A DNA stretch of 64,000 nt. Origin: Actinomyces trachealis. GTDB taxonomy: Bacteria; Actinomycetota; Actinomycetes; Actinomycetales; Actinomycetaceae. A program made the position numbers and the translations under genes. The stretch spans positions 682,001 through 746,000 of the forward strand of contig NZ_CP065027.1 of NCBI RefSeq assembly GCF_015711475.1, given 5' to 3'. Positions 1 through 8,689 of this stretch are shown piece by piece. How positions within the stretch are numbered: position 1 is the stretch's first letter; every line of letters begins with the position of its first letter. The notes under the pieces are model-generated. The model was not told where the DNA came from. It made no database searches and saw only the letters and a program-made list of their open reading frames with translations.

Positions 1-1
1 C

Positions 2-2185
2 GAGGACCTGCCCCGCAGTGAGTGCTCCTTCAGTGCCGCCTTGCGCCGCCGTTCGGGCCCGTTGGCATCCCCGCAGCCGGCCCTGGTGCTGGAGTGCAAG
101 GCCGCCTCGCCGTCCTTGGGCACGATCCGCGCCGACTACGACCCGGCGTCGCTGGCCCGCATGTACCGGCCCTACGCTGCGGCCGTGTCCGTGCTCACCG
201 AGCCGGACCGCTTCAACGGCTCCTTCGAGGACCTGGAGGCCGTGCGCGCCGTCGTCGACTGCCCGGTGCTGTGCAAGGACTTCATCGTCGACGAGGTGCA
301 GGTGCTCGCCGCCCGCCACCTGGGGGCCGACGCGATCCTGCTCATGCTCTCGGTGGTGCCCGACGACGTCTACCGCGAGCTCGCACACCTGGCCTCCTCG
401 CTGGGCATGGAGGTGCTCACGGAGGTCTCGACCGTGGAGGAGATGCACCGGGCCCAGGCGCTGGGCGCCGCCGTCGTCGGGATCAACAACCGTGACCTGC
501 GCACGCTGGCCACGGACGTGGCCCGCACCGAGCAGATGGCGCCGCTGGCCCCGGCCGGGGTGGTCCTCGTGGGCGAGTCCGGGGTGGGCAGTGCCGACGA
601 TGTGCGCCGCCTGGCGCCGTTCGTTGACGCCCTGCTCATCGGCTCCTCGCTGTCAGCCGCCGCCGACCCGGCAGCCCTGGCCGCCTCCTTCGCCACCGCT
701 ATCCCCGTCCCCACCACCCGGGAGAAGACCATGACTGCCAACCCCGCAGACACGGGCGCCCACCCCCAGAGCGCGCTGACCGCCGTCAGAGCCGCCGTCG
801 GAACCGACGCCGCCGTGCCAGCCGCCGCCGCGCCGTCGGCCACCGTCCCCCCGCAGGGCACGCGTGAACACGACGGGCACCACCATCCCCGCCTGAGCGC
901 GTACTTCGGCCCCTACGGCGGCCAGTACGTGCCCGAGCTGCTCATCCCCGCCCTCGATGAGCTTGAGGACGCCTTCATTGAGGCGCAGGCGGACCCGTCC
1001 TTCCAGGCCGAGCTCGATGAGCTCCTGCGCCGCTTCCTGGGCCGCCCCACCCCGGTGACCGAACTGCGCAACCTGCCGCGCCAGGGCAACGCCCGCATCT
1101 TCCTCAAGCGTGAGGACCTCGTCCACGGCGGCGCTCACAAGGGCAACCAGGTGCTCGGCCAGGCGCTGCTGGCCAAGCGGATGGGCAAAACTCGCATCAT
1201 CGCCGAGACGGGCGCCGGCCAGCACGGCACGGCTACCGCGATGGTCTGTGCGCTGCTGGGCCTGGAGTGCACCGTGTACATGGGGGCCACTGACGTCGTG
1301 CGCCAGGCCGCCAACGTTGAGCGCATGGAGCTCATGGGGGCCACCGTGGTGCCCGTGGACAGTGGGGCGGGCACCCTCAAGGACGCCGTCAACGAGGCCC
1401 TGCGCGACTGGACCGCCTCCTTCGCCACCACCCACTACCTGCTGGGTACGGCTGCGGGCCCCCACCCGTTCCCCACCATCGTGCACGAGTACCACCGGTG
1501 TATCTCCACCGAGGCGCGCGCCCAGGTGCTCGCCCTCACCGGGCGCCTGCCCGACCAGGTCATCGCCTGCGTGGGCGGCGGCTCCAATGCCATTGGGATG
1601 TTCAGCGAGTTCATCGCGGATGAGGGCGTGGTCCTTATCGGCGTCGAGCCGGCCGGTGAGGGCCTGGACTCGGGGCGTCACGGCGCCCCGGTTAACGCGG
1701 GCAGGGTCGGCATCCTGCACGGTGCGCGCTCCTACCTCATGCGCACCGAGGAGGGGCAGGTCGAGGAGTCCTTCAGTGTCTCGGCGGGCCTGGACTACCC
1801 GGGGGTCGGCCCTGAGCACGCCTGGCTGGCGGACACCGGGCGCGCCAGCTACGTGGGTGTCACCGACGATGAGGCCATTGACGCCTTCGTCCAGCTCTCC
1901 CGCTGGGAGGGCATCATCTCCGCCCTGGAGTCCGCTCACGCTCTGGCCATGGCCCTGCGGATCGCGCGCGAGACCCCGCCCGATGCCCCGACCCCGCACC
2001 TGCTCGTGTGCCTGTCCGGCCGCGGGGACAAGGACCTGGACCAGGTCCGTCTGCGCCTGGGCGGTTCCTTCTCCGCCGACGGTGCCGTGGGCCGCGCCTC
2101 GCGCATGCTGGAGGAGATGGGCACGCGTACCGAGTACCTGGGACTGACCCAGCACGTGTCCGGTGACGCCGGTGAGGAGGCCTGA
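2..2185 (+). CDS. trpCB: Indole-3-glycerol phosphate synthase / tryptophan synthase beta fusion (5' end cut by window)
   Basis: Two consecutive steps of tryptophan synthesis lie in one open frame that enters from the left edge. The TrpC part (to about nt 700) carries the expected active-site segments [28 protein letters not shown] and VGESGV. A linker of roughly 60 Ala/Pro-rich residues follows. The TrpB part begins at [18 protein letters not shown] and has the PLP lysine in GGAHKGN, the glycine-rich phosphate loop GGGSNAIG and the carboxy-terminal SGRGDKD. TrpB makes tryptophan from indole and serine together with TrpA. An in-frame ATG at 731 could allow separate TrpB translation, but no stop codon separates the two domains, so I read a fusion. 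trpA follows after one base. The TrpC part is of the enterobacterial TrpC type in sequence. Confidence 0.93.
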   Translation, partial: EDLPRSECSFSAALRRRSGPLASPQPALVLECKAASPSLGTIRADYDPASLARMYRPYAAAVSVLTEPDRFNGSFEDLEAVRAVVDCPVLCKDFIVDEVQVLAARHLGADAILLMLSVVPDDVYRELAHLASSLGMEVLTEVSTVEEMHRAQALGAAVVGINNRDLRTLATDVARTEQMAPLAPAGVVLVGESGVGSADDVRRLAPFVDALLIGSSLSAAADPAALAASFATAIPVPTTREKTMTANPADTGAHPQSALTAVRAAVGTDAAVPAAAAPSATVPPQGTREHDGHHHPRLSAYFGPYGGQYVPELLIPALDELEDAFIEAQADPSFQAELDELLRRFLGRPTPVTELRNLPRQGNARIFLKREDLVHGGAHKGNQVLGQALLAKRMGKTRIIAETGAGQHGTATAMVCALLGLECTVYMGATDVVRQAANVERMELMGATVVPVDSGAGTLKDAVNEALRDWTASFATTHYLLGTAAGPHPFPTIVHEYHRCISTEARAQVLALTGRLPDQVIACVGGGSNAIGMFSEFIADEGVVLIGVEPAGEGLDSGRHGAPVNAGRVGILHGARSYLMRTEEGQVEESFSVSAGLDYPGVGPEHAWLADTGRASYVGVTDDEAIDAFVQLSRWEGIISALESAHALAMALRIARETPPDAPTPHLLVCLSGRGDKDLDQVRLRLGGSFSADGAVGRASRMLEEMGTRTEYLGLTQHVSGDAGEEA

Positions 2186-2186
2186 G

Positions 2187-3044
2187 ATGACCCGCTACCC
2201 TGAGATGTTCCGTCGTCTGAACGAGCAGGCTGAGGGGGCCTTCGTCCCCTTCGTCATGCTCGGCGACCCCACGCCCGAGCTCAGTGAAGCCGTCATCGAG
2301 GCGCTCATTGAGGGCGGTGCCGACGCCCTGGAGCTGGGCGTGCCCTTCTCTGACCCGGTGGCTGACGGCCCGACGATCCAGCGCGCCCACATCAGGGCGC
2401 TTCGGGCCGAGGCGGGGCTGCGCACCTCGCTGGAGATCGTGCGCAGGGTGCGTGAGCGCCACCCGCAGCTGCCGGTCGGGCTGCTGGTTTACGGCAACGT
2501 GCCCTTCGCCGTCGGGCTGGAGGAGTTCTACCGCCTGTGCGCTGACAGCGGCGTGGACTCGGTGCTGCTGCCGGACGTGCCGGTGCGCGAGGGTGAGGCT
2601 TTCTCGGCTGCGGCTGAGGCCGCTGGGGTCGACGCCGTGTACATCGCCCCGCCCTCGGCCTCCACCGAGACCCTTGACGGCGTGGCCCACCGCTCTCGCG
2701 GCTATGTCTATGCGGTCTCGCGCGTCGGGGTGACGGGTACCGAGCGGGCCTCGTCGACCGTGGGGCTGGCAGAGTCGGTGGCGCGTCTGCGTGCGGACGC
2801 GGCCGCGCCGGTCATGCTCGGCTTCGGTATCTCGACGCCGCAGCAGGTCGCCGAGGCGGTGGCGGCTGGGGCGGACGGGGCGATCTCCGGCTCGGCGGTG
2901 GTGAGGATCATCGAGTCTCACGTGCCGACGCTGCTGGGCGGCGATGCCAGCACGCGCCAGGTGGCGCAGGGGGCGCTGCGCGAGGACCTGGTGGGCTTCG
3001 TGCGCGCGATGAAGGCGGTGACCCGGTGCCCCGAGGCAGGCTGA
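2187..3044 (+). CDS. trpA: Tryptophan synthase alpha chain
   Basis: TrpA cleaves indole-3-glycerol phosphate to indole, which is channelled to TrpB. The 285-residue protein is of normal family length. It contains ELGVPFSDPVADGPTIQ, which holds the catalytic Glu and Asp, and the phosphate-binding segments GFGISTPQQV and GAISGSAVV. The ATG at 2187 is chosen because GGTGAGGAGG sits just upstream; a frame opening at 2163 lies inside the preceding gene. It starts one base after the trpCB stop, so the two are surely co-transcribed and probably translationally coupled. It is the last gene of this trp operon. Confidence 0.95.
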   Translation: MTRYPEMFRRLNEQAEGAFVPFVMLGDPTPELSEAVIEALIEGGADALELGVPFSDPVADGPTIQRAHIRALRAEAGLRTSLEIVRRVRERHPQLPVGLLVYGNVPFAVGLEEFYRLCADSGVDSVLLPDVPVREGEAFSAAAEAAGVDAVYIAPPSASTETLDGVAHRSRGYVYAVSRVGVTGTERASSTVGLAESVARLRADAAAPVMLGFGISTPQQVAEAVAAGADGAISGSAVVRIIESHVPTLLGGDASTRQVAQGALREDLVGFVRAMKAVTRCPEAG

Positions 3045-3620
3045 GCCCGCGACCCGGGGCGGCTGCCGGTAGCCTTCAGGTCAGGCTTCACTGCTCAGTC
3101 GGTTCCTCGACGCCTTCGCGTACGTCCTGGCCTGCACCGACACCCCACTTCCCCTGCCCGCCACGGTCCACGGATCTCGCGGGCAGGGCCTGTGTGAAAC
3201 ACCGCGCCTCCTTCACGGGCACTCAGGGCGTGGACCTCCTGAGAAGCACCCAGGATCGACTCCCTCGCGCACGTGACTCTCGTCACTTACACTGCCTGGT
3301 GCCTGCTACTGGCACTGGCCGAGCAGTGCTGAGCGGTACTGCGCAGTGCTGAGCAGTACAGTGTCGAGGTCGTGCAGCTGCGCATGACCACAGACACCGT
3401 GGGGCAGAACGGGGTGGCGGCAGTGGCGGGCTGACAGGCTGGTATGTGTGCGGATGACGCCGTCAATCCCGGCAAAGTCGCCCCATTCGAATACGAGACA
3501 AGCTACAGGCACTGATGCCAGCACTTGCGTCCGCTCTGATCCGACCTGACTCGTGCGGCATCCGGCCCGATTCGTTCCGACCTGATTCGCCCCGAGCAGT
3601 CCTAGCCCCAGAGGCGGGCT
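3045..3620. other. Gene-free stretch with a 20-bp near-tandem duplication
   Basis: About 620 bases separate trpA from the next start codon. Open frames here are short and have no recognisable product. At 3321-3360 two 20-base units sharing the core GCAGTGCTGAGC stand side by side. Within them GTACTGC (3336-3342) and GCAGTAC (3353-3359) form an inverted repeat. This could be an operator or a weak hairpin. No tRNA or other RNA gene was recognised. Confidence 0.5.
3321..3360. repeat. Two adjacent imperfect 20-bp repeats with internal inverted repeat
   Basis: Units 3321-3340 and 3341-3360 share 17 of 20 positions by eye. The inverted arms GTACTGC/GCAGTAC are separated by 10 bases. The element lies 300 bases upstream of the DtxR-like box, in non-coding DNA, and may be a regulator binding site. 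No function is known. Confidence 0.45.
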
Positions 3621-3639
3621 TAGGTTAGCCTTGCTTTGA
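3621..3639 (+). promoter_or_regulatory. DtxR/IdeR-like iron box
   Basis: The sequence TTAGGTTAGCCTTGCTTTG matches 16 of 19 positions of the DtxR consensus TWAGGTWAGSCTWACCTWA as I remember it, with the left half perfect. It lies 27 bases before the GTG of the next gene, a position that fits repression of that gene by iron-loaded DtxR. Confidence 0.6.
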
Positions 3640-3666
3640 TTCTTGAGCCGATCTGAGGACCTGTCC

Positions 3667-4548
3667 GTGAGCGAGCCTGCTGCCGTCGAAACAGCCTACA
3701 CCGCCGTCGCCTCCCGACGTATGGCCCGCCGCCTGCTGTCGGGGGCAGGCACCGCTACCGTCGTCCCTTACCGGCTGGCTCCGGGGATGCCGCCCCAGAT
3801 GGTGCTTCACGCCTTGGATGGGGCTGGCCGCGTGATCATCGCTGCGCTGCCCGCCCTTGACCACCCGCTGGCCACTGTGCCCGAGGGGGTGCCGGTGGCA
3901 GTGCGCCTGGATGTGGAGTTGGAGGCCGCCAACGCGGGACTGCGCGTGACTACCGCCAGTTGTCACCTGCTCGGAACGCTGACCTGGCTAGATGACGATG
4001 ATGCCCGCCTGCTGGCAGGGCACTCAGCCGCCTGCCACTGCCCGATCACCGGCGAAAGTCCGCTCGTGGCACTGGCTAGCCTGGCCGCTGCGGAGGGTGG
4101 GCGGATTGGTGTGGTGCTGGCTGACCGGGTCACCGTCCACGACCCTATGGGGGTTGGCGGACACTCCATTGCGCAGGTGTTGGACCCGGCCAATGATCGT
4201 GCGGGGGCCTTGCTGTGGTCCCAGGCGTCTACCGCCAGCGCCCAGGAGGAGGTTTGTGCGCTGGGGGAGATCGCCTTGGACTTGCTGGTCTCCGGAGTCA
4301 TGCGGGGCTGCACCCCCGGTGTGGTCTGCTCCGTACGCCCATCGGCGGGACTGTGCGCCGGACTGAGGGGGCGAGTGCTGTGCGTGGACGTATCCCCCTA
4401 CGGAGTGACGCTCATGCGGCTGGGGGTGCAGGAGACGGAGACGGTTCAGCTCATGCTGCCTCCGGGGACCACGCTTCCAGCGCAGGTGGGGCAGCACCTG
4501 GGGGTCCTGGTGTCTGAGGTTATGGTTGCGGGGCTGCTGGAGGTTTGA
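3667..4548 (+). CDS. Unrecognised protein behind an iron box, possibly of the split-barrel/DUF2470 heme-utilisation type
   Basis: A 293-residue soluble protein without signal peptide or membrane segments. The GTG at 3667 is preferred because TGAGGA lies 8 bases upstream. The N-terminal part (SRRMARRLLSGAGTA, then a DGAGRVIIA strand and a DVELE strand) resembles in layout the pyridoxamine-oxidase-like split barrel of actinobacterial DUF2470/HugZ-type proteins, but I cannot establish homology by eye. A cluster HSAACHCPITG near residue 120 could bind metal or heme. The DtxR-like box directly upstream suggests induction under iron limitation. The gene stands alone, ending in a hairpin shared with the converging DUF1540 gene. 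Function unproven. Confidence 0.7.
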   Translation: MSEPAAVETAYTAVASRRMARRLLSGAGTATVVPYRLAPGMPPQMVLHALDGAGRVIIAALPALDHPLATVPEGVPVAVRLDVELEAANAGLRVTTASCHLLGTLTWLDDDDARLLAGHSAACHCPITGESPLVALASLAAAEGGRIGVVLADRVTVHDPMGVGGHSIAQVLDPANDRAGALLWSQASTASAQEEVCALGEIALDLLVSGVMRGCTPGVVCSVRPSAGLCAGLRGRVLCVDVSPYGVTLMRLGVQETETVQLMLPPGTTLPAQVGQHLGVLVSEVMVAGLLEV

Positions 4549-4577
4549 GCGCCTAGGGGGCGTAGGTGTGAGAAAAA

Positions 4578-4612
4578 GGTGGTGGCCCTACCGTAGAGGT
4601 AGGACCACCACT
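4578..4612 (-). terminator. Hairpin with T-tract on the minus strand
   Basis: Arms 4579-4592 and 4598-4611 pair with one mismatch around a 5-base loop. On the minus strand the hairpin is followed by CCTTTTTCTC, a classic intrinsic terminator for the DUF1540 gene. The same hairpin may also stop the converging plus-strand gene. Confidence 0.75.
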
Positions 4613-4666
4613 ATTTGAGTTCGCCGCCCGGAACCTTGCCGGTGGTTGCGGGGCAGCTAGTGGGAC

Positions 4667-4945
4667 TCAGCGGGCCTCATAGGTGAGGCAGGTGGCGGTG
4701 TCGGCGCCGATCTGGACGGCGGCGGCGGTGCACATCAGGTCAGTGTTGTGTACACACTCCAAGCGCTTGCAGGCGCCAACCTTGCCCTGGGCGACGGGCA
4801 GGCCACCACGGGCGTCCAGGGGGGCGAGGGTGGTGCAGGTGGGGATGGTGTCTCCGCTGACGGTGATCGCCAGGGCGGTGCAGCCCCCGTGGTTGTACGC
4901 GCAGGCGGTGGCGGCGCAGGACTTGATCTCAGTGGTGGTGTCCAT
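4667..4945 (-). CDS. Small protein with two DUF1540 cysteine motifs
   Basis: A 92-residue protein made of two copies of a four-cysteine unit: C10, C15, C22, C37 and C59, C64, C72, C86. The segments CAATACAYNHGGCTA and CKRLECVHNTDLMC are typical of DUF1540, a family of small cysteine-rich actinobacterial and firmicute proteins of unknown role that probably bind zinc or form an Fe-S or disulfide fold. GAGAGGAAAGATGAC provides the ribosome site before the ATG. The gene is monocistronic, converges on the iron-box gene, and has its own terminator. The 90-residue length with two units suits a tandem DUF1540 protein. Confidence 0.85.
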   Translation of the reverse strand: MDTTTEIKSCAATACAYNHGGCTALAITVSGDTIPTCTTLAPLDARGGLPVAQGKVGACKRLECVHNTDLMCTAAAVQIGADTATCLTYEAR

Positions 4946-5260
4946 GTCATCTTTCCTCTCGCAGGGACGGGGACTTGTTTGGGTCGGCCTTTACGTAAAT
5001 CAAGTTAGAAGCTTCGGGGTGGGTGGGCAAGAGGCGGTTAAGGACGTATTTGTTGCGTGTTGATTTGCTTGGAATGACGGGGAAAACCCGCGATGCGGGG
5101 GTTGAGGTAAATGTGTCCAAATAATTACGTTACGGGGCTTTGGGCATGTTCCTTGTTCCGGAAATAACTAAGGTTTTACTCACCTGGGTGACGAAAGTCC
5201 GGGTTTGGCAGAGTGGTCAGTCCTGACATGGTTAGCGCTCTACGGGCGCTACTGGCCGCC
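4946..5260. other. AT-richer intergenic stretch upstream of the DUF1540 gene
   Basis: This stretch is clearly richer in A/T than the neighbouring genes and presumably holds the minus-strand DUF1540 promoter. An 8-base palindrome TTACGTAA is at 4991-4998. No open frame with a recognisable product and no RNA gene was found. Confidence 0.5.
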
Positions 5261-5331
5261 TCGACACCTGAACCCATTCTCGACACCCTGGTTGCAGTAA
5301 CTGGGGTGTCGAGAATGGGTTCAGGTGTCGA
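5261..5331. repeat. 28-bp perfect inverted repeat with 15-base loop
   Basis: Arm 5261-5288 is an exact reverse complement of 5304-5331, with loop 5289-5303. Each arm itself begins and ends with copies of TCGACACC. The stem is far longer than a normal terminator and has no T-tract. It lies in non-coding DNA between the DUF1540 promoter region and the GntR operator. Candidates are a REP/MITE-like element, a remnant of a mobile element, or a recombinase site. Confidence 0.85.
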
Positions 5332-5382
5332 ACAGGTTCAGCCGCCGGGGCTGGGTTGACCACCTCACCCAACTGTGTCATT

Positions 5383-5400
5383 GTATTAGTGCAGTAATAC
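5383..5400. promoter_or_regulatory. Palindromic operator for the GntR/YtrA-type regulator
   Basis: GTATTA (5383-5388) and TAATAC (5395-5400) flank GTGCAG. A palindrome of the GT...AC type in front of a gntR gene is typical of the YtrA subfamily, which usually represses its own operon. Confidence 0.6.
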
Positions 5401-5468
5401 AGAGGGTCTGACGAGACCATCCGTGCTGCGCTCATGAGCCCACCCATTCACCCGCCCCAGGAGGCCAG

Positions 5469-5855
5469 ATGCAGATAGCGGACGCTCGCCCGATCTGGAT
5501 CCAGCTGGTCGATGACTTCCGGCAACGGATCGTCAGCGGCCAGTGGCCGACAAGCAGCCGGATCCCCAGCGTGCGCGAGCTTGCTGCGGGCACCGGCGTC
5601 AACCCCAACACGGTCCAACGCGCCCTCAGTGAACTGGACCGCATGGGATTGACCTCCGCTGAACGCACCGCCGGGCGCTACGTCACCTCAGACGCCGCAG
5701 CCCTCGACGCCGCCCGCCGCGAGCTTGCTGCCAAGGCCACCGACACCTACATCACCGCCGTCTCCCAGCTCGGCATGGACCTCAGTCAAGCAGTCCAAGC
5801 CCTAGAACAACGCTGGCCCACGGCAGACCCCACAACCACAGGAGAACCCTCATGA
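5469..5855 (+). CDS. GntR-family transcriptional regulator, YtrA subfamily
   Basis: A 128-residue protein with an N-terminal winged helix-turn-helix (residues about 8-75; PIWIQLVDDFRQRI, IPSVRELA, VNPNTVQRALSELDRMGL) and only a short C-terminal helical tail, the hallmark of the YtrA subfamily. These proteins repress adjacent ABC transporter genes, often responding to cell-wall antibiotics. The start has AGGAGGCC just upstream. Its stop overlaps the start of the ABC ATPase gene by four bases, and a palindromic operator lies 70 bases upstream, so autoregulation of a three-gene operon is likely. Confidence 0.9.
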   Translation: MQIADARPIWIQLVDDFRQRIVSGQWPTSSRIPSVRELAAGTGVNPNTVQRALSELDRMGLTSAERTAGRYVTSDAAALDAARRELAAKATDTYITAVSQLGMDLSQAVQALEQRWPTADPTTTGEPS

Positions 5856-6619
5856 ACCCCAACGGCTCCCCAGCAGCTCAAGCCGCTGGGCCCCAGCCCG
5901 GAACCATCCCCGCCCTCGACGGCGCCCCAGCCCTCATGGAGGTTCAACACCTCACCAAGGCCTACCGGGGCCGCCCCGCCCTAGCTGACCTGAACCTGAC
6001 CTTGCCCGCAGGCCGCATCACCGGCCTCATGGGCGCCAACGGCTGCGGCAAGACCACCCTGCTTAAGATCCTCGCCGGCGTGCTCGCCGACTACGAGGGC
6101 ACGGTGCGTGTGGCCGGGCACGCCCCTGGACCCAAGTCAAAGGCCGCCGTCTCCTTCCTCCCCGACGCCAGATTCCTGGACCCACGGCTGACCCTAGAGC
6201 AGGCCATCACCCAGTTCACGCGACTGTTTGCCGACTTCGACGCCGCCAAGGCTCGCCGCCTAGCGCAACTCTTTGGCCTCCCGGGGGACCGCAGCGTCAA
6301 GGAGATGAGCAAAGGCATGGGCGAGAAGCTACGCATCGCCCTGGCCATGAGCCGCCGCGCCCGCGTCTACCTCCTAGACGAGCCCATCTCCGGTGTCGAC
6401 CCCGCCGCCCGCGAGCTAATCCTGGACGGCATCCTCCAGGACTTCGACCCCGAGGCCCTCATGCTCATCTCCACCCACCTCATAGCCGACGTGGAGCCAA
6501 TCATTGACTCCGCCGTCTTCCTCAAAGAGGGCCGCCTACTGCTCGCGGGCGACGCCGACGACCTGCGCCAGGCCCACGGCATGGGCCTGGACGCCCTGTT
6601 CCGAAAGGAGTACCGCTGA
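5852..6619 (+). CDS. ABC transporter ATP-binding protein
   Basis: A 255-residue ATPase subunit that would drive export or envelope defence with the permease encoded next to it. Visible motifs are Walker A GANGCGKTT, a modified signature MSKGM in place of LSGGQ, Walker B VYLLDEP with ISGVDPAAR, and the switch histidine in ISTH. The first 30 residues are a Pro/Ala-rich extension. It overlaps the regulator by four bases and abuts the permease start (stop TGA and ATG share a base). The divergent signature is common in YtrB-like ATPases. Substrate unknown. Confidence 0.88.
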   Translation: MNPNGSPAAQAAGPQPGTIPALDGAPALMEVQHLTKAYRGRPALADLNLTLPAGRITGLMGANGCGKTTLLKILAGVLADYEGTVRVAGHAPGPKSKAAVSFLPDARFLDPRLTLEQAITQFTRLFADFDAAKARRLAQLFGLPGDRSVKEMSKGMGEKLRIALAMSRRARVYLLDEPISGVDPAARELILDGILQDFDPEALMLISTHLIADVEPIIDSAVFLKEGRLLLAGDADDLRQAHGMGLDALFRKEYR

Positions 6620-7440
6620 TGCTGCGCACACTGTTTGTTGAAGAGGCTCGCACCCAGCTGGCCCGCAACGCTGCTGTTCTGGGACTGTGTGCCCTGATCC
6701 TTGGTGGCTTCCTGGGGCTGTGGTGGCTGCTGTCAGATGTAACCGCCATGGCCACCCTGATGCAGACTGGCGCCCTGATCACCCTGGTGGCTATGCCGTT
6801 GGTGGTGCTGGCGCAGGTGGGCGTGGAGTACTGGCAGTCCATGTATGGGGAGCGCGGCTACCTGACCCAGGTGATACCCGTGCGCGGCCGGACACATTTT
6901 ACTGCCAAAGTATCTTACGCCTGCGTTGTTGCCCTGGTGCTCGCCGGGGCGACCCTAGCCGGGGCATTGGCCTGGATCGCCATCCTGGCCGACTCCCGCG
7001 GGCTCACCTTCGCCGAGGCCCTAGACCCACTGCAGCAGATGATCCGGCACTTCGGAGGCCCCACCATGATCCTGCTGCTGGCCAGCATGGTCCTGGGTCT
7101 GCTATCCACGATCGTGGAAGTCGCGGCAGTGATGAGTATCGGGGCGCAATCGCGTTTCAACCACATGGGGTTTGGGGCACCAATGCTGGGACTCGTGGTC
7201 CTGTACGGGGTCAATCAGATCCTGGGGCTAGCCGCCGTAACTCTGATCCCACTGAGCGTTGACATAACCACTGGCAGTCTCACCACCACATGGATGCTGC
7301 CGCAACTGCTGGAGGCAATCCGCACCGGCTCCGACCCGACCCGGATCGGTGTGGGTTCCGTGCTAATCGGGCCTTTGCTGGCGGCCGTACTGTCCTGGTG
7401 GGCGGTGCGCGCCATTGAACAGCACACCTCCCTGCGCTAG
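6619..7440 (+). CDS. ABC-2 type membrane permease
   Basis: A 273-residue polytopic protein with about six hydrophobic segments: two near the N-terminus, two in the middle around residues 95-115 and 150-175, and two toward the C-terminus. It is the membrane partner of the preceding ATPase, with which it overlaps by one base. The GntR/ATPase/permease arrangement indicates a regulated exporter or a defence pump against envelope-active compounds, but nothing in the sequence gives the substrate. A hairpin terminator follows. Confidence 0.8.
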   Translation: MLRTLFVEEARTQLARNAAVLGLCALILGGFLGLWWLLSDVTAMATLMQTGALITLVAMPLVVLAQVGVEYWQSMYGERGYLTQVIPVRGRTHFTAKVSYACVVALVLAGATLAGALAWIAILADSRGLTFAEALDPLQQMIRHFGGPTMILLLASMVLGLLSTIVEVAAVMSIGAQSRFNHMGFGAPMLGLVVLYGVNQILGLAAVTLIPLSVDITTGSLTTTWMLPQLLEAIRTGSDPTRIGVGSVLIGPLLAAVLSWWAVRAIEQHTSLR

Positions 7441-7447
7441 CTCCTGC

Positions 7448-7484
7448 GCTGGCTGGGGGCTGCCGCAGCGGCCCCACAGCCAGC
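7448..7484 (+). terminator. Hairpin after the GntR/ABC operon
   Basis: GCTGGCTG (7448-7455) pairs with CAGCCAGC (7477-7484), and the stem extends inward through a G-run/C-run with a bulge. No clear T-tract follows. It lies between the permease stop and the converging mnmA gene. Confidence 0.5.
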
Positions 7485-7579
7485 TTGTGACGGCGGGGCC
7501 CGCTCCTAGTGTGGTGGCAGGACCGATCTCGATGGCATGAGCGCCCGGTCGCGGTGAAGAGGAGGAGGACGGCGGAGTA

Positions 7580-8689
7580 TCAGGAGACGGTGGCCTGGGC
7601 CAGGACCTGCTGGCCCTCCGGGCCACCGTAAACCACCACGCTCTGCCCAGCAGCCAGACCACGCAGTGGCTCGTGCAGTATCGCCCGCAGCGTCCCCGCC
7701 GCCTGGTCCACCGTGACCTCCGCAGGCACCGGCCGCCCATGGGCGCGCACCTGCACGGCCACGTCTCGCCAACCGGCACCGTCGTCGGGCTCAACAAGCA
7801 GTACCAGCTTGTCGCCCTCCACGGTGTCTCGCCGCAGCAGCTCCTCCGGCCCGACCACCACCTCATTGGTGGCAGGCCGCGTCTCCAGCACGTAGCGTGG
7901 GCGCCCGTCCTGAGCGGGCTGCCCTAGCCCCAACCCCTTGCGCTGCCCCACAGTGAAGCCGAAATACCCCTCGTGCGTGCCCAGCACCTCGCCGTCGGGA
8001 GAAATCATTGCCCCACGGCTGGTGCCCAGGGAGCGGGTCAGGAAACCACGAGTGTCGCCGTCGGCCACAAAACAGATGTCGTAGGAGTCAGGCTTGTCCG
8101 CCACCGGCAGTCTGCGCCGCTGCGCCTCCTCACGCACCGCCGTCTTGGACGGCACGTCCCCCAGCGGGAACAAGGCCCGCGCCAGGCCCTCCCGCCCGGA
8201 GACCGCCAGCACATAAGACTGGTCCTTGGCAGTATCCGCTGCCCGCTCCAACACCAGGCCACTGGTATCCCCCGGCACCCCCGCCGAGGCCCCACCACGC
8301 AGCCGCGCGTAGTGGCCAGTGGCGACGGCGTCGAAACCCAGGGCCAGTGCCCGCTCCAGCAGCGCCTCAAACTTGATGCGCTCATTGCAACGCACACAGG
8401 GGTTGGGGGTGCGCCCAGCGCGGTACTCAGCCAGGAAGTCCGCCACCACCCGCTGCTCAAAATCCTCGGACAGATCCCACACATAGAAGGGAATCCCCAG
8501 GATTTCAGCGGCCCAACGCGCATCAGAGGCGTCCTCAATCGAGCAGCAGCCCCGTGAGCCCGAGCGGGTGGCAGGCCGGTTGCGCGTCAGCGCCATGTGC
8601 ACGCCCACCACCTCATGCCCAGCTTCCAGCACGCGTGCGGCGGCCACAGCGGAGTCAACACCCCCTGACAGGGCGGCCAGCACTCGCAC
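7580..8689 (-). CDS. mnmA: tRNA-specific 2-thiouridylase
   Basis: MnmA adds the 2-thio group to U34 of Lys, Glu and Gln tRNAs using sulfur relayed from a cysteine desulfurase. The 369-residue protein starts with the PP-loop [11 protein letters not shown]. Both catalytic cysteines are present, in [12 protein letters not shown] and [11 protein letters not shown]. The GTG start has GAGGAG close upstream. The cysteine desulfurase gene lies upstream on the same strand, a logical sulfur donor and a usual actinobacterial neighbour. About 208 bases separate the two, so mnmA may also have its own promoter. Confidence 0.95.
   Translation of the reverse strand: MRVLAALSGGVDSAVAAARVLEAGHEVVGVHMALTRNRPATRSGSRGCCSIEDASDARWAAEILGIPFYVWDLSEDFEQRVVADFLAEYRAGRTPNPCVRCNERIKFEALLERALALGFDAVATGHYARLRGGASAGVPGDTSGLVLERAADTAKDQSYVLAVSGREGLARALFPLGDVPSKTAVREEAQRRRLPVADKPDSYDICFVADGDTRGFLTRSLGTSRGAMISPDGEVLGTHEGYFGFTVGQRKGLGLGQPAQDGRPRYVLETRPATNEVVVGPEELLRRDTVEGDKLVLLVEPDDGAGWRDVAVQVRAHGRPVPAEVTVDQAAGTLRAILHEPLRGLAAGQSVVVYGGPEGQQVLAQATVS

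Noticed and set aside
653..2155. 500-residue open frame on the minus strand opposite trpCB
   Set aside because: It mirrors the real gene, has no ribosome site or family motifs and arises from high GC content.
3026..3352. Open frame of 108 residues in the gap after trpA, and minus-strand frames at 3287-3524
   Set aside because: They have irregular composition, no ribosome site and no family resemblance.
5166..5190. Weak DtxR-like sequence TAAGGTTTTACTCACCTGG
   Set aside because: Only about 13 of 19 positions match the consensus, and symmetry in the centre is poor.
5200..5240. GGCAGAGTGGTCAG resembling the D-arm of a tRNA
   Set aside because: No acceptor stem, anticodon arm or T-loop follows; the long inverted repeat begins right after.
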